The notes under the pieces are model-generated. The model did no database searches, was not told the DNA's origin, and saw only the letters and a list, made by a program, of their open reading frames with translations. Source: Aerococcus viridans (GTDB lineage: Bacteria; Bacillota; Bacilli; Lactobacillales; Aerococcaceae). Taken from it: DNA of 64,000 nucleotides. Below, piece after piece: positions 18,287 to 27,220 of the stretch; position 1 is the first letter of the stretch, and every line of letters starts with the position of its first letter. The stretch is taken from contig NZ_CP014164.1 in NCBI RefSeq assembly GCF_001543285.1, forward strand, positions 682,001 to 746,000, given 5' to 3'. A program made the translations under genes and the position numbers.

Positions 18287-18445
18287 GTTGCTTTGCTTTT
18301 TAGAAAAAGGCTACTATTCGCCTACTTGGCTTGCAGCATTTTACCAAAAGTTTATGCTTATAAAACAAGCGGTGAATCGGCTCCTGCATAAGTGAATCAA
18401 GGGGCTGCTTATGGTATACTATTCATGAAATTAAGGGAGGCCGGC

Positions 18446-18976
18446 ATGAAAAAAGACTATTTTAAACCAACCTGGATGATAGAACGTATCTATCAATTGA
18501 CACCTGACCAATTAGCCAAACATAATATCAAAGGCGTAATCACCGACCTAGATAACACCTTGATTGCATGGAATAACCCGGATGGGACACCCGAATTGCG
18601 TGCTTGGTTAAAAACCATGAAAGATGCGGGGATACCTGTTGTCATCTTATCCAATAACCATCAGGGTCGCGTCAAACGTGTAGCTGACCAGCTAGGGGTG
18701 CTCTTTACCTCAGACGCAAAAAAACCTTCTCGTAGAGGGTTTAAACGGGCTATTGACATGCTTGGTGTCAGTCAGGATGAAGTAGTCATTGTTGGTGACC
18801 AACTTTTAACCGATGTTTTTGGCGGTAACCGCCTAGGCATTCGCAGCATCTTGGTCATGCCATTAGTTGAAACAGACTTGGTATGGACCCTATTAAATCG
18901 TAAAATTGAAAAATTCTTATTCAAGAGAATTGAAAAGAAACATCCCGACTTGAAGTGGAGGAATAATATTGTCTAA
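18446..18976 (+). CDS. yqeG: YqeG family HAD IIIA-type phosphatase
   Basis: A 176-residue HAD-superfamily enzyme. The nucleophile motif is DLDNTLIAWN (about residues 33-42), motif II VVILSNN, and motif III-IV region VGDQLLTDVFGGNRLG. This family (YqeG, related to the yeast mitochondrial phosphatidylglycerophosphate phosphatase Gep4) sits at the head of the yqeH-nadD group in most Firmicutes. The exact bacterial substrate is not settled. ATG 18446 has GGGAGG 5 bases ahead. The end overlaps yqeH by 8 bases. Confidence 0.88.
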   Translation: MKKDYFKPTWMIERIYQLTPDQLAKHNIKGVITDLDNTLIAWNNPDGTPELRAWLKTMKDAGIPVVILSNNHQGRVKRVADQLGVLFTSDAKKPSRRGFKRAIDMLGVSQDEVVIVGDQLLTDVFGGNRLGIRSILVMPLVETDLVWTLLNRKIEKFLFKRIEKKHPDLKWRNNIV

Positions 18977-20096
18977 CGAAGAAACACTATATTGCGTTGG
19001 TTGCGGTGCTGAAATTCAGACTGACCAACCAGACAAACGCGGATACACTCCGCAATCTGCATACCAGAAAGGTATTGAATCAGGTTTATTATACTGCCAA
19101 CGTTGTTTTAAATTGCGTCATTATAATACCCTTGAGAAGGTATCGACATCTGCAGATGAATTTTTAGCCATCTTAAATACCCTTAGCGAAAAAGATGCCC
19201 TTATCGTTAATGTGATTGACATCTTTGACGTAGCAGGCTCTTTAATAAACGGTTTAAACCGTTTTGCAGGGACTAACCCCATCCTAATGGTTGCCAACAA
19301 GATGGACGCTATTCCAAAGGCAGTGAAACACAATCGGATTGAAAATTGGTTGCGTAAATACTTGAAAGATAATGGGGTTAAGGTGGATGACTTAATCCTT
19401 ACTTCAGCTAAAAAGCGGGCGAATATTGACGACTTATTAGCGAAAATCGATGAAATGCGAGATGGTCGTGATGTTTATGTGATTGGTATGGCTAATGTTG
19501 GGAAATCTTCATTGATCAACCGGATTCTTCAAGCCACGGGTGTGGAAGCGGATGTCATTACAACTAGCCAGTTCCCAGGAACGACCTTAGATTTAATCGA
19601 TATTCCTTTTGACGATGCTGAGGGTAATGAAGCTAGCTTAATTGATACACCTGGAATTATTAACCCAGGCCAGATGACCGCTATTTTAGAAGGAAAAGAA
19701 TTGGTGGACGCCTTACCGAATAAAGAAATCAAGCCTGTGACTTTCCAACTGAATCCAGAACAAACATTGTTCTTTGGTGGCTTAGCGCGTCTGGATTTTA
19801 TTGCTGGTGAACGGACCTCATTTACCCTGTATATGTCGGGTCAAATCAAACCACATCGCCGTAAATTAGCAGGTTCAGACGAATTTTACCAAGCGCATCT
19901 TGGTGGAATTTTACAACCGCCTTACCCAGAAAATGTGGCCAATTTCCCAGGACTGGTCCGCAAAGAATTCTCAATCAAAACACCAACAGATATCGTATTT
20001 CCAGGTTTAGGCTGGGTGTCAGTAAGTGACCCAGTTCAAATCGTTGCTTACGTACCAAAGGGTATTGATATTATCACCAGGGAAAAATTAATCTAG
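18969..20096 (+). CDS. yqeH: Ribosome biogenesis GTPase YqeH
   Basis: A circularly permuted GTPase needed for assembly of the 30S subunit. The N-terminal zinc finger is CVGCG...YCQRCFKLRHYN. The G motifs come in permuted order: G4 NKMD (about residue 115), then G1 GMANVGKSSLIN (about 173-184), then G3 DTPG. A C-terminal domain follows for RNA contacts. The start is TTG at 18969 with GTGGAGG 8 bases ahead, overlapping yqeG, which suggests coupled translation. 375 residues, normal length. Confidence 0.95.
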   Translation: MSNEETLYCVGCGAEIQTDQPDKRGYTPQSAYQKGIESGLLYCQRCFKLRHYNTLEKVSTSADEFLAILNTLSEKDALIVNVIDIFDVAGSLINGLNRFAGTNPILMVANKMDAIPKAVKHNRIENWLRKYLKDNGVKVDDLILTSAKKRANIDDLLAKIDEMRDGRDVYVIGMANVGKSSLINRILQATGVEADVITTSQFPGTTLDLIDIPFDDAEGNEASLIDTPGIINPGQMTAILEGKELVDALPNKEIKPVTFQLNPEQTLFFGGLARLDFIAGERTSFTLYMSGQIKPHRRKLAGSDEFYQAHLGGILQPPYPENVANFPGLVRKEFSIKTPTDIVFPGLGWVSVSDPVQIVAYVPKGIDIITREKLI

Positions 20097-20209
20097 ATTT
20101 TAGGCGCGGTAGAAGTCGCATTGCCTATCAGCTAGAGGAAAATCGGGTTTGAGCCTGCTGAAATGAAAGGTCGGCTCTCACACCCTAATATGAAAGGAGA
20201 CTATTCATT

Positions 20210-20518
20210 TTGAATAACAAACAAAAGAAATTTTTACGTAAAGAAGCCCATCATTTGAACCCCGTAGCCAATATTGGCAAAAACGGTTTATCAGAAGAAT
20301 TTATGGTGCAAATTGATGAAGTCCTAGAAAAACGTGAGTTGATCAAGGTACATTTATTACAAAATACAGATGAAGAAACTAGTGAAGCGGCAGCAGAAAT
20401 CGCTGAGGCAGTAGATGCATTTGTTGTCCAAACAATTGGACGTGTGATTACTTTATACCGTCCTTCTTCTGAATCTAAGTATCAAGAAATCTCAGCGCAA
20501 GTAAAAGCTTTAGGCTAA
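20210..20518 (+). CDS. yhbY: YhbY family ribosome-associated RNA-binding protein
   Basis: 102 residues of the CRM/YhbY domain, found on pre-50S particles. The pattern LRKEAHHLNPVANIGKNGLS followed by KVHLLQNT is diagnostic. The start is TTG, with GAAAGGAGA 9 bases upstream and no ATG in a usable place. It follows yqeH after a 113-base gap that holds no recognisable gene. Confidence 0.92.
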   Translation: MNNKQKKFLRKEAHHLNPVANIGKNGLSEEFMVQIDEVLEKRELIKVHLLQNTDEETSEAAAEIAEAVDAFVVQTIGRVITLYRPSSESKYQEISAQVKALG

Positions 20519-20534
20519 TTACAGGAGGCAAATT

Positions 20535-21197
20535 GTGGCAAAGGTATCATTTTTAGATCAAGAACATGTTCGTTTGATAAATGAACCAGAGACAGAATTA
20601 GCGTTTGAAGACAATCCCAATAAACGGATTGGCATTCTTGGGGGGACCTTTAACCCCATCCATAACGGTCATTTATTGATGGCTGAACAAGTCTATGACA
20701 AGCTGAAATTAGATGAAGTGTGGTTTATGCCAAACAAGAAGCCACCCCATTCGGAAACCAAAGAAACCTTAGACGACGCCTACCGGGTAGATATGATTGA
20801 ATTGGCAATCCAAGACAATCCACATTTTAGTCTAGAAGCAATTGAACTCGACCGGGTAGGGAAATCTTATACGGTGGATACAATGGAGATTTTAACAACC
20901 TTGTATCCAACTTATGAGTTTTACTTCATTATCGGTGCTGATATGATCGAAAACTTACCTAAATGGCACCGAATTGATGAATTGATTAAGATGGTGCATT
21001 TTGTAGGTGTCGGCCGTGAGGGATATCAAAGTGATACGGTCTATCCATTGATTTTTGTAGACGCTGAAGGAATGACTGTGTCCTCAACAAGAATCAGAAA
21101 AGCAGTAGCAGATAAGGCTTCTATCCGGTATCTGACACCAACAGCTGTAGCTGCCTATATCCAGGAAAAGGGGTTATATCAAGCACATGAAAGATAG
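20535..21197 (+). CDS. nadD: Nicotinate-nucleotide adenylyltransferase
   Basis: Joins nicotinate mononucleotide and ATP in NAD synthesis. The nucleotidyltransferase core GILGGTFNPIHNGHLLMAEQ has the HxGH motif and starts near residue 32. The ATP-closing motif SSTRIRKAVAD is at the C-terminus. The start is GTG at 20535 with AGGAGG 9 bases ahead. This gives an N-terminal extension of about 30 residues before the core, which some Lactobacillales NadD proteins also show. It overlaps yqeK by 11 bases. Confidence 0.95.
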   Translation: MAKVSFLDQEHVRLINEPETELAFEDNPNKRIGILGGTFNPIHNGHLLMAEQVYDKLKLDEVWFMPNKKPPHSETKETLDDAYRVDMIELAIQDNPHFSLEAIELDRVGKSYTVDTMEILTTLYPTYEFYFIIGADMIENLPKWHRIDELIKMVHFVGVGREGYQSDTVYPLIFVDAEGMTVSSTRIRKAVADKASIRYLTPTAVAAYIQEKGLYQAHER

Positions 21198-21813
21198 AAA
21201 ATTAAATCCGGATTTAATCAATATTCAACGGGATGAACTTGAAAAATTACTGCATGCTCGTTTAACCAACAAGCGATATAAGCACGTTTTGCGGGTAGAA
21301 GAAACAGCAATTCAACTAGCTGAACTTTACCCTGAAGCGGACGTAGATAAGGTCAGTATAGCAGCCTTGCTCCATGATTATGCCAAAGATGACAGCGAAA
21401 CCCACTTGGCTGAATTTAAAGATTATCCAGGTTACAACCCAGAGTGGTTAAATTACGGTTCTGCCATCTGGCATGGTCCACTAGCCGCTATGATCGCAGA
21501 TACCCAGTTTGGGGTCAAAGATGATGATATCTTAAAGGCTGTTTGGGACCACACTATTGGGGGTTATGACATGACCCTAAATCAAAAAATCTTGTTTATT
21601 GCTGACTATATTGAACCAGGTCGTGATTTTAAAGGCGTTGAAAAAGCACGTGAACTAGCTAAAACTGACTTAGATGCCGCAGTAGACTTCAAAATCAAGC
21701 AATCTATTGTGCATTTGGTTGAATCAGGTCGTCAAGTATACCCAGAAACCATTGCAATCTATAATGATTGGGTCCAAAGATATAGCAATAAAAAAACGAA
21801 TAAGAATATGTAA
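21187..21813 (+). CDS. yqeK: YqeK family HD phosphohydrolase (Ap4A hydrolase)
   Basis: An HD-domain enzyme of 208 residues. KHVLRVEETAIQLA and AALLHDYAKD carry the metal-binding His and HD pair, and FIADYIEPGRDF is the later family motif. Family members cleave diadenosine tetraphosphate to two ADP. It begins inside the end of nadD, so translation is probably coupled, and it is followed by rsfS. Confidence 0.92.
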   Translation: MKDRKLNPDLINIQRDELEKLLHARLTNKRYKHVLRVEETAIQLAELYPEADVDKVSIAALLHDYAKDDSETHLAEFKDYPGYNPEWLNYGSAIWHGPLAAMIADTQFGVKDDDILKAVWDHTIGGYDMTLNQKILFIADYIEPGRDFKGVEKARELAKTDLDAAVDFKIKQSIVHLVESGRQVYPETIAIYNDWVQRYSNKKTNKNM

Positions 21814-21842
21814 TCAGACTAAGTAATAATAAAGGAGTATTT

Positions 21843-22202
21843 ATGACTAAAAAGAGTGAAGTATTATTAGAAGCAATCGTTAGAGGCGCAGATGACCGCT
21901 TAGCGACAGATATCGTTGCCTTAGACGTTGCCAACACAACACCAATGGCTGACTATTTTGTCATCATGTCTGGACGTAACGACCGTCAAGTTAAAGCCAT
22001 TGTTGACGCTGTTGAGGAAGCAATTGAAGAAGCAGAATTCTCAGTGAAGGGTATCGAAGGAAAAGACGGTAACCGTTGGATCTTAATCGATGCTTTCGAT
22101 GTGATTGTACACGTATTTACAAGTGAAGAACGTGGTTTCTATAACCTAGAAAAAATGTGGGCTGAGGCACCATTAGTCAACGTAGAAGAATGGATTAGCT
22201 AG
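21843..22202 (+). CDS. rsfS: Ribosomal silencing factor RsfS
   Basis: 119 residues of the Iojap/RsfS family, which binds L14 of the 50S subunit and blocks subunit joining in poor nutrition. DIVALDVANTTPMADYFVIM and GNRWILIDAFDVIVHVF are family signatures. AAAGGAG lies 7 bases ahead of the ATG. It keeps the usual nadD-yqeK-rsfS order. Confidence 0.95.
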   Translation: MTKKSEVLLEAIVRGADDRLATDIVALDVANTTPMADYFVIMSGRNDRQVKAIVDAVEEAIEEAEFSVKGIEGKDGNRWILIDAFDVIVHVFTSEERGFYNLEKMWAEAPLVNVEEWIS

Positions 22203-22211
22203 GGCGCGACC

Positions 22212-22979
22212 ATGACAGAAAATCAACAACAATATGACGTATTCGCCGACGTCTACGAAATCTTGTTTGATGACAGTCTATATCTATCTTGGTTTACCTA
22301 TGCCACAGAAACCATGCAGGCCTTTGACAAATTCTTAGAGGGTCAAGATTATTGGGTGGACCTTGGCGCAGGAGGTGGTCAATTCGCTATTTTGATGGCC
22401 CAAGCAGGGTATCCAATCAAGGGCTTAGACCTATCTGAAAAAATGGTTTCAGCAGCTAAGGCCAACGCCAAGGAAGCCAAGTTAGATCTTGAATTCTGGC
22501 AAGACGATATGACCACATTTGAATTAAAGGACCAGGCAGCAGTCATTTCTTGCTTCTGCGATACCATTAATTATCTAGCGGACGCGAATGCGGTGAAAGC
22601 TACTTTTGCCCATATCTACCAACAATTACAAGATGGTGGGATTTTCATGTTTGATGTTCATTCTATTCATCAAATCAATGACATCTATCCAGAAACATCA
22701 TTCGTCGTTGAGTGGGATGACGCTGTATTTACCTGGACATCAGACCAGTTCCGTGGCGAAAATACCATCGATCATACCATTAACGTATTCGTTCAAAATA
22801 CAGAAGATAACAGCTACCAACGGTTTGAAGAAATGCATTATGAACAGACCTTGTCTATTGAAGCATATCAGGAAATATTGACCCAAGTAGGCTTCAAAAA
22901 CATCCGTGTCACAGCAGACTTTAGCCAAGACGCACCGGATGAAACTTCTAAACGTATCTTCTTTTCAGCGCAGAAATAA
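22212..22979 (+). CDS. Class I SAM-dependent methyltransferase (YqeM-like)
   Basis: 255 residues with the Rossmann SAM motif WVDLGAGGGQFAILMAQ (about residues 46-62), then DLSEKMVSAAKANA (acidic residue for the ribose) and the DTINYL region. It occupies the YqeM place after rsfS. The substrate is unknown. The start is 9 bases after the rsfS stop, with only a weak ribosome site (AGGGCG), so it is probably coupled to rsfS. Confidence 0.88.
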   Translation: MTENQQQYDVFADVYEILFDDSLYLSWFTYATETMQAFDKFLEGQDYWVDLGAGGGQFAILMAQAGYPIKGLDLSEKMVSAAKANAKEAKLDLEFWQDDMTTFELKDQAAVISCFCDTINYLADANAVKATFAHIYQQLQDGGIFMFDVHSIHQINDIYPETSFVVEWDDAVFTWTSDQFRGENTIDHTINVFVQNTEDNSYQRFEEMHYEQTLSIEAYQEILTQVGFKNIRVTADFSQDAPDETSKRIFFSAQK

Positions 22980-23012
22980 GTCATGTAAACACTTTGGAAA
23001 AGGGGTGACTCT

Positions 23013-24284
23013 ATGCAAGCTGTCGGAATTATTGCCGAATGGCATCCGTTCCATAACGGACACGCCTATCAGATCAAAAAAGCCAAAGACCAGACCAAGG
23101 CCGACCTTGTGATTGGTGTTATGTCAGGTAACTACGTTCAACGTGGGGCACCAAGCCTAGTATCCAAGTGGGCTCGAGCAGCCGTCGCTTTGGAAAACGG
23201 CTGTGATTTAGTAGTTGAATTACCATTTTGGTTTGCTATCCAACCTGCAGACTACTTTGCTGAAGGCGGGGTAAAGGCTTTAGCGGCCCTTGGTGCTACG
23301 GCTATTTCTTTTGGGGTTGAAGACGACCACTTTGCTGATTATGAACAATTGGCCAAGTGGATGGTTGCCCACCCTAATCAAGTGGCTGCAGCTGACCAAT
23401 ATGTAGCAGATGTAGACAACCGTTCTTTCGCTGAAAAACGGATTGCAGCTATTCAATATTTGCAGGCGACCCATCCAGAAATTGCGGATTTAAAGGTCAA
23501 CTTTAAAGAAAACGCCAATACCTTACTGGCTTTTGCATATGCCAAGGTTAATGCCCAGTTACAGACGCCTTTAAAGATGGTGCCAGTCAAACGGATTGGG
23601 GACAACCACCGTTTAAGCGCCTTAAATGCAGGCCAATTAGACCAAGACACTAGCCTTTATACCTCTGGGTCAGCCATACGTCACTACCTCTTTTCCAAAG
23701 ATTTAAAGGGTCTTAAAGATTCAAACGAATTGGAGAAGATGGTGCCGAGGGATATGGCTGAGGCTTTATGTGAAGCGGTTGAAGCGGACCAGCTGGTGTC
23801 GTGGGCGGACTTATTCCCCTATCTGCGCTATCGTTTGTTGACGGCTTCTAACGAGGAGTTAGGGGGGATGTATCAAATGGTGGGCGGTATGGAAAACCGG
23901 ATGGTTGAGGCGATCAAGCAGGTGGACAATTTCTCTGATTTTGTGGACCGGGTGAAGAATCGGAATTGGTCGGCAAATCGGGTGCAAAGGACGGCTTTGA
24001 TGGTGGCTTTGAATATTCAAAAAGATGAGATGCAGGTAGTGCTTTCACCTAGTCATCGACAGCCTTTGATGTTGCTTGGGGCGACTGAGAAGGGACGGTC
24101 TTACTTGAAGATGGTTAAATCGGATTTGAGTAGGGACGACAGTCTATGGCAATTGGTGAGTCGTGTGGACCAGACGAGTGAAGAAAACTGGCCAATGTGG
24201 TTGAAGGTTGACCGGATGTATGAAATACTAAAACCACAAGTTGATACACAAAATTTCAATCATCCGCCAATATTTACGAAATAA
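23013..24284 (+). CDS. tmcAL: tRNA(Met) cytidine acetate ligase (YlbM/TmcAL)
   Basis: 423 residues. TmcAL uses ATP and acetate to make N4-acetylcytidine at the wobble base of elongator tRNA-Met. The nucleotidyltransferase motif GIIAEWHPFHNGH lies at the very N-terminus, and YTSGSAIRHYL is the second conserved motif. AAAAGGGGTGA is ahead of the ATG. It ends the yqeG-led group and is followed by a gap of about 140 bases before the next promoter, in which I see no other feature. Confidence 0.9.
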   Translation: MQAVGIIAEWHPFHNGHAYQIKKAKDQTKADLVIGVMSGNYVQRGAPSLVSKWARAAVALENGCDLVVELPFWFAIQPADYFAEGGVKALAALGATAISFGVEDDHFADYEQLAKWMVAHPNQVAAADQYVADVDNRSFAEKRIAAIQYLQATHPEIADLKVNFKENANTLLAFAYAKVNAQLQTPLKMVPVKRIGDNHRLSALNAGQLDQDTSLYTSGSAIRHYLFSKDLKGLKDSNELEKMVPRDMAEALCEAVEADQLVSWADLFPYLRYRLLTASNEELGGMYQMVGGMENRMVEAIKQVDNFSDFVDRVKNRNWSANRVQRTALMVALNIQKDEMQVVLSPSHRQPLMLLGATEKGRSYLKMVKSDLSRDDSLWQLVSRVDQTSEENWPMWLKVDRMYEILKPQVDTQNFNHPPIFTK

Positions 24285-24425
24285 AAAAAGGAAAGGGAGC
24301 AGAGGGAAAATAGTTTACTTTTTGATGGAGACCTAGTAGTATGGGAAAGTGCGTTTCATCCTGTAAATATGACAGTCAAAAAGTGATAATGAGTTTAATT
24401 TAATGACCTTGTCAAGGAAAAAACA

Positions 24426-24454
24426 TTGACAAATAAGTTTAGACTTAGTATAAT
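24426..24454 (+). promoter_or_regulatory. Promoter of yceD-rpmF
   Basis: TTGACA (24426-24431), a 17-base spacer and TATAAT (24449-24454): a perfect vegetative promoter 30 bases before the yceD start. Confidence 0.9.
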
Positions 24455-24483
24455 TTTTCTTGTTGCTTATTAGGTGGTCAATA

Positions 24484-25041
24484 ATGAAATGGTCTATTCA
24501 AGAGTTGCGTCAAATCGCATCCCAACCAATGATGATCCAAGAATCAGTCGATATGAAAGAGCAAATGAAGGCAGTAATACCTGAGTTGATCGACATGTCA
24601 TCTGTTTCAGTTGATGGTATGGTTCTCTATGAAGAACATACAGTATTGACACAATTACGATTAGCACTAAAAATGACGATGCCATCTACACGGTCTTTAG
24701 AGCCGGTAGTGCTGGATCTACAATTACCAGTTTCCGAACGTTTTATTGAAGACGGTTGGGAGACAGATATTGTCGATGAAGAACACATTGTTCAACTATC
24801 TATGGATAGCTACACGTTAGATTTGCGAGAGTCTATTCGGGACAACATTCTTCTAAATCTACCAATTCAGATTTTAACTGAAGAGGAAGAGGCTGACGAT
24901 GCGTTTCCTGAAGGGAATGACTGGCGAGTTGTAAGTCAAACAGCGTTTGAAGCTGAACGCGATGAAGAGGAAGTTATTAATCCTGAATTCGCCAAACTTC
25001 AAGATATGTTTAAAGATTCAGAATCGTCGGATGAAGCATAA
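24484..25041 (+). CDS. yceD: YceD family protein (DUF177)
   Basis: 185 residues of the DUF177 family, nearly always encoded ahead of rpmF and linked to 23S rRNA handling in plants and bacteria. The C-terminus NPEFAKLQDMF is characteristic. ATG 24484 has AGGTGG 5-10 bases upstream. A TTG at 24460 in the same frame lies before that site and is less likely. Confidence 0.88.
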   Translation: MKWSIQELRQIASQPMMIQESVDMKEQMKAVIPELIDMSSVSVDGMVLYEEHTVLTQLRLALKMTMPSTRSLEPVVLDLQLPVSERFIEDGWETDIVDEEHIVQLSMDSYTLDLRESIRDNILLNLPIQILTEEEEADDAFPEGNDWRVVSQTAFEAERDEEEVINPEFAKLQDMFKDSESSDEA

Positions 25042-25067
25042 TTGATATTTAATTAGGAGGTGTAATG

Positions 25068-25253
25068 ATGGCAGTACCAAAACGTAAAACGTCTAAACAA
25101 AGAAAAAACAAGCGCCGTACACATTACAAGTTAGAAGTACCTGGAATGAACGCATGCCCTAACTGTGGTGAATTACGTAAATCTCACCATGTATGTGCAA
25201 ACTGCGGTTTCTACGATGGTAAAGATGTAATGACTGACGCAGCAGCTGAATAA
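25068..25253 (+). CDS. rpmF: 50S ribosomal protein L32
   Basis: 61 residues, [20 protein letters not shown], with the zinc-type cysteine pairs CPNCG and CANCG. Two ATG codons stand in tandem at 25065 and 25068. The second gives the standard MAVPK start and lies 7 bases after AGGAGG. A short hairpin CCACATA/TATGTGG (25285-25303) follows the gene but has no T run. Confidence 0.97.
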   Translation: MAVPKRKTSKQRKNKRRTHYKLEVPGMNACPNCGELRKSHHVCANCGFYDGKDVMTDAAAE

Positions 25254-25366
25254 TTTTATTTAGCGCAAGATTCATTGAGAATTACCACATAGTTGATATG
25301 TGGGAAACTTAAATGTTTACTTTGATTATATATAATTAAAAGGAGGCTGGGACAAAACTAGCCAAA

Positions 25367-25407
25367 AAAGAGGAGATTGACCACGAAAAATGGTCAATCT
25401 CCTCTTT
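25367..25407. repeat. Left subterminal hairpin of the IS1182 copy
   Basis: A perfect 17-base-pair stem (25367-25383 with 25391-25407) around the loop CGAAAAA. The A and T runs at both sides make it look like a bidirectional terminator. It could stop outside transcription from entering the transposase gene. Confidence 0.85.
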
Positions 25408-25480
25408 AAATGATACAAAAATAAAATACCTTCATTTATAATAGTAATAACGACAAAACTAAAAAGAAAGAAGGTATTTT

Positions 25481-27004
25481 ATGTATACTCAATATAACAT
25501 GAATCAAGCTTTTCTACCATTAGAGTTATCCGATTATCTTGCACCAAATCATATTGTTTTCCAAGTAAATAATTTTGTTGAACAGCTAGATGAACATATC
25601 CTCGATCAATTTTATAAACACGAAGGCCGACCGGCCTATCATCCATTAATCCTCTTAAAGGCATTACTATTCGCATATATAGAAAAGACGTTTTCAGGAA
25701 GAACTATTGAAAAAATGATGCAAGAGAACATTCCAATGAAATGGTTAGTTGCCGATACCGAAATTTCTTATCGTACGATTAATAGATTTCGTTCTAGTGA
25801 ATTATGTGCATCAATTCTTGAGAACCTATTCGTTGAATTTAAACTCTTTTTAGTTCAACAAGAACTAATCTCAGATAATGTAGTATTTATAGACGGTACA
25901 AAAATTGAAGCAAATGCAAATAAATATTCTTTTGTTTGGAAAAGAGCAACAGATAAATTTTACGCATCATTAAAAGCTAAAGAAATGGCATATTATAGAA
26001 ACGAAATATTACCTACTGTAGAAAAAGAGATTATCAAAGATGAAATTGATTCAATGTCTTTAAATGATGTTGAAATACTAAAAGACTTCCTTGAGGAAGC
26101 TGTAGCTGAGGTAAATGAAGAAATTGAAAGTACGCCAAAAAAAGGTGCAGATCCAAGAAAGCAGAAACGAAGAAAATTGAAAAAACACTTACGAAAAGTG
26201 AAAGATGATTTTTTACAGCGTGAGATAAAGTATGAAAATTATTATAGAACATTTGAAGGTAGAAATAGTTTTTCAAAAACAGATACAGATGCAACGTTCA
26301 TGCGAATGAAAGAAGATCCGATGCTAAATGGTCAACTTAAACCAGGTTATAATCTTCAAATAGCAACTGAAAATCAATTTGTTATAGCCTATAATATTTT
26401 TCCAAATCCTACGGATACACGTACACTATTACCATTTATTGAAAGTATGCCTACTTTACCTAAAATCGTCGTAGCTGATGCTGGATATGGAAGCCAAGAA
26501 AACTTAGAAACGTTGGACAATCTAGGGATTGATCATCTCATCAAATACAATATGTTTGATAAGGAACAGACGAAGAAATTTCAGAAATCAAGTAAGAATT
26601 TAAATAATTGGGACCATGATGCGGAAAATCAAATCTTTATTCACCCTGATGGTACACAGTATCATTTTCATCATGTTTATCATCCAAAAACAACAACTGG
26701 ATATCGCTTAGAAAAAGAAATGTATTATCCAGTCAATAGAGAAACCGCAACACAAAAGTCATTTTCTTTTAATAGAAAGTATCAGTATTTAAAAGAAAAT
26801 GAATCAGCTAAGCTATTATCTGAAGATGGCTCAGCTCTTTTCGCATGTAGAAAAATTGATGTTGAGCCGGTCTTCGGACAGATTAAACAAAACTTAGGAT
26901 TCCGAAGGACTCATTTAAGAGGAAAAGATAAAGTAAAAACAGATATTGGTCTAGTATTAATGGCTAATAACATTATAAAAGTTCAAAAGAGACTGATAAA
27001 TTAA
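25481..27004 (+). CDS. IS1182-family transposase
   Basis: 507 residues. The N-terminal part FLPLELSDYLAPNHIVFQVN and YHPLILLKALLFAY is typical of IS1182/IS5-type (DUF772) transposases. The DDE core shows VFIDGTKIEANANKYSF (first D), VVADAGYGSQENLE (second D) and VEPVFGQIKQNLGFRR (E). The gene looks complete. Its stop codon lies in the left arm of the right-hand hairpin. Confidence 0.93.
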   Translation: MYTQYNMNQAFLPLELSDYLAPNHIVFQVNNFVEQLDEHILDQFYKHEGRPAYHPLILLKALLFAYIEKTFSGRTIEKMMQENIPMKWLVADTEISYRTINRFRSSELCASILENLFVEFKLFLVQQELISDNVVFIDGTKIEANANKYSFVWKRATDKFYASLKAKEMAYYRNEILPTVEKEIIKDEIDSMSLNDVEILKDFLEEAVAEVNEEIESTPKKGADPRKQKRRKLKKHLRKVKDDFLQREIKYENYYRTFEGRNSFSKTDTDATFMRMKEDPMLNGQLKPGYNLQIATENQFVIAYNIFPNPTDTRTLLPFIESMPTLPKIVVADAGYGSQENLETLDNLGIDHLIKYNMFDKEQTKKFQKSSKNLNNWDHDAENQIFIHPDGTQYHFHHVYHPKTTTGYRLEKEMYYPVNRETATQKSFSFNRKYQYLKENESAKLLSEDGSALFACRKIDVEPVFGQIKQNLGFRRTHLRGKDKVKTDIGLVLMANNIIKVQKRLIN

Positions 27005-27048
27005 AAGAGAGGAAAAAGATTTCGAAGTGAAATCTTTTTCCTCTCTTT
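27004..27048. terminator. Right subterminal hairpin and terminator of the IS1182 copy
   Basis: A perfect 19-base-pair stem (27004-27022 with 27030-27048) with the loop CGAAGTG begins at the transposase stop. The right arm is pyrimidine-rich. It probably ends the transposase message and blocks inward reading from the other side. Confidence 0.85.
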
Positions 27049-27220
27049 ATTTAGTTAACTGAGCCTTTTTTGTCCCAGCCTCTTTTTTGTTTGGGTCTCC
27101 GACTTTTGGTGTGGATGAGAAATCATTCAAACCTATTTTGTATAAAAACACAAAAAGACATATGAATATTTCCTATGCTAAAATTTAAGCGTCTAAACCA
27201 AAATTAGAAAGGAAATTCAT

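Larger units (their letters stand above)
25343..27082 (+). mobile_element. IS1182-family insertion sequence
   Basis: 15-base perfect inverted repeats GAGGCTGGGACAAAA (25343-25357, and 27068-27082 inverted) bound a single transposase gene. Just inside each end is a long perfect hairpin (25367-25407 and 27004-27048). No clear target duplication was found. It lies between rpmF and the dcw cluster, directly next to an ISL3 copy. Confidence 0.88.

Noticed and set aside
20097..20209. Small gene or RNA between yqeH and yhbY
   Set aside because: No frame with a ribosome site and no convincing hairpin was seen.
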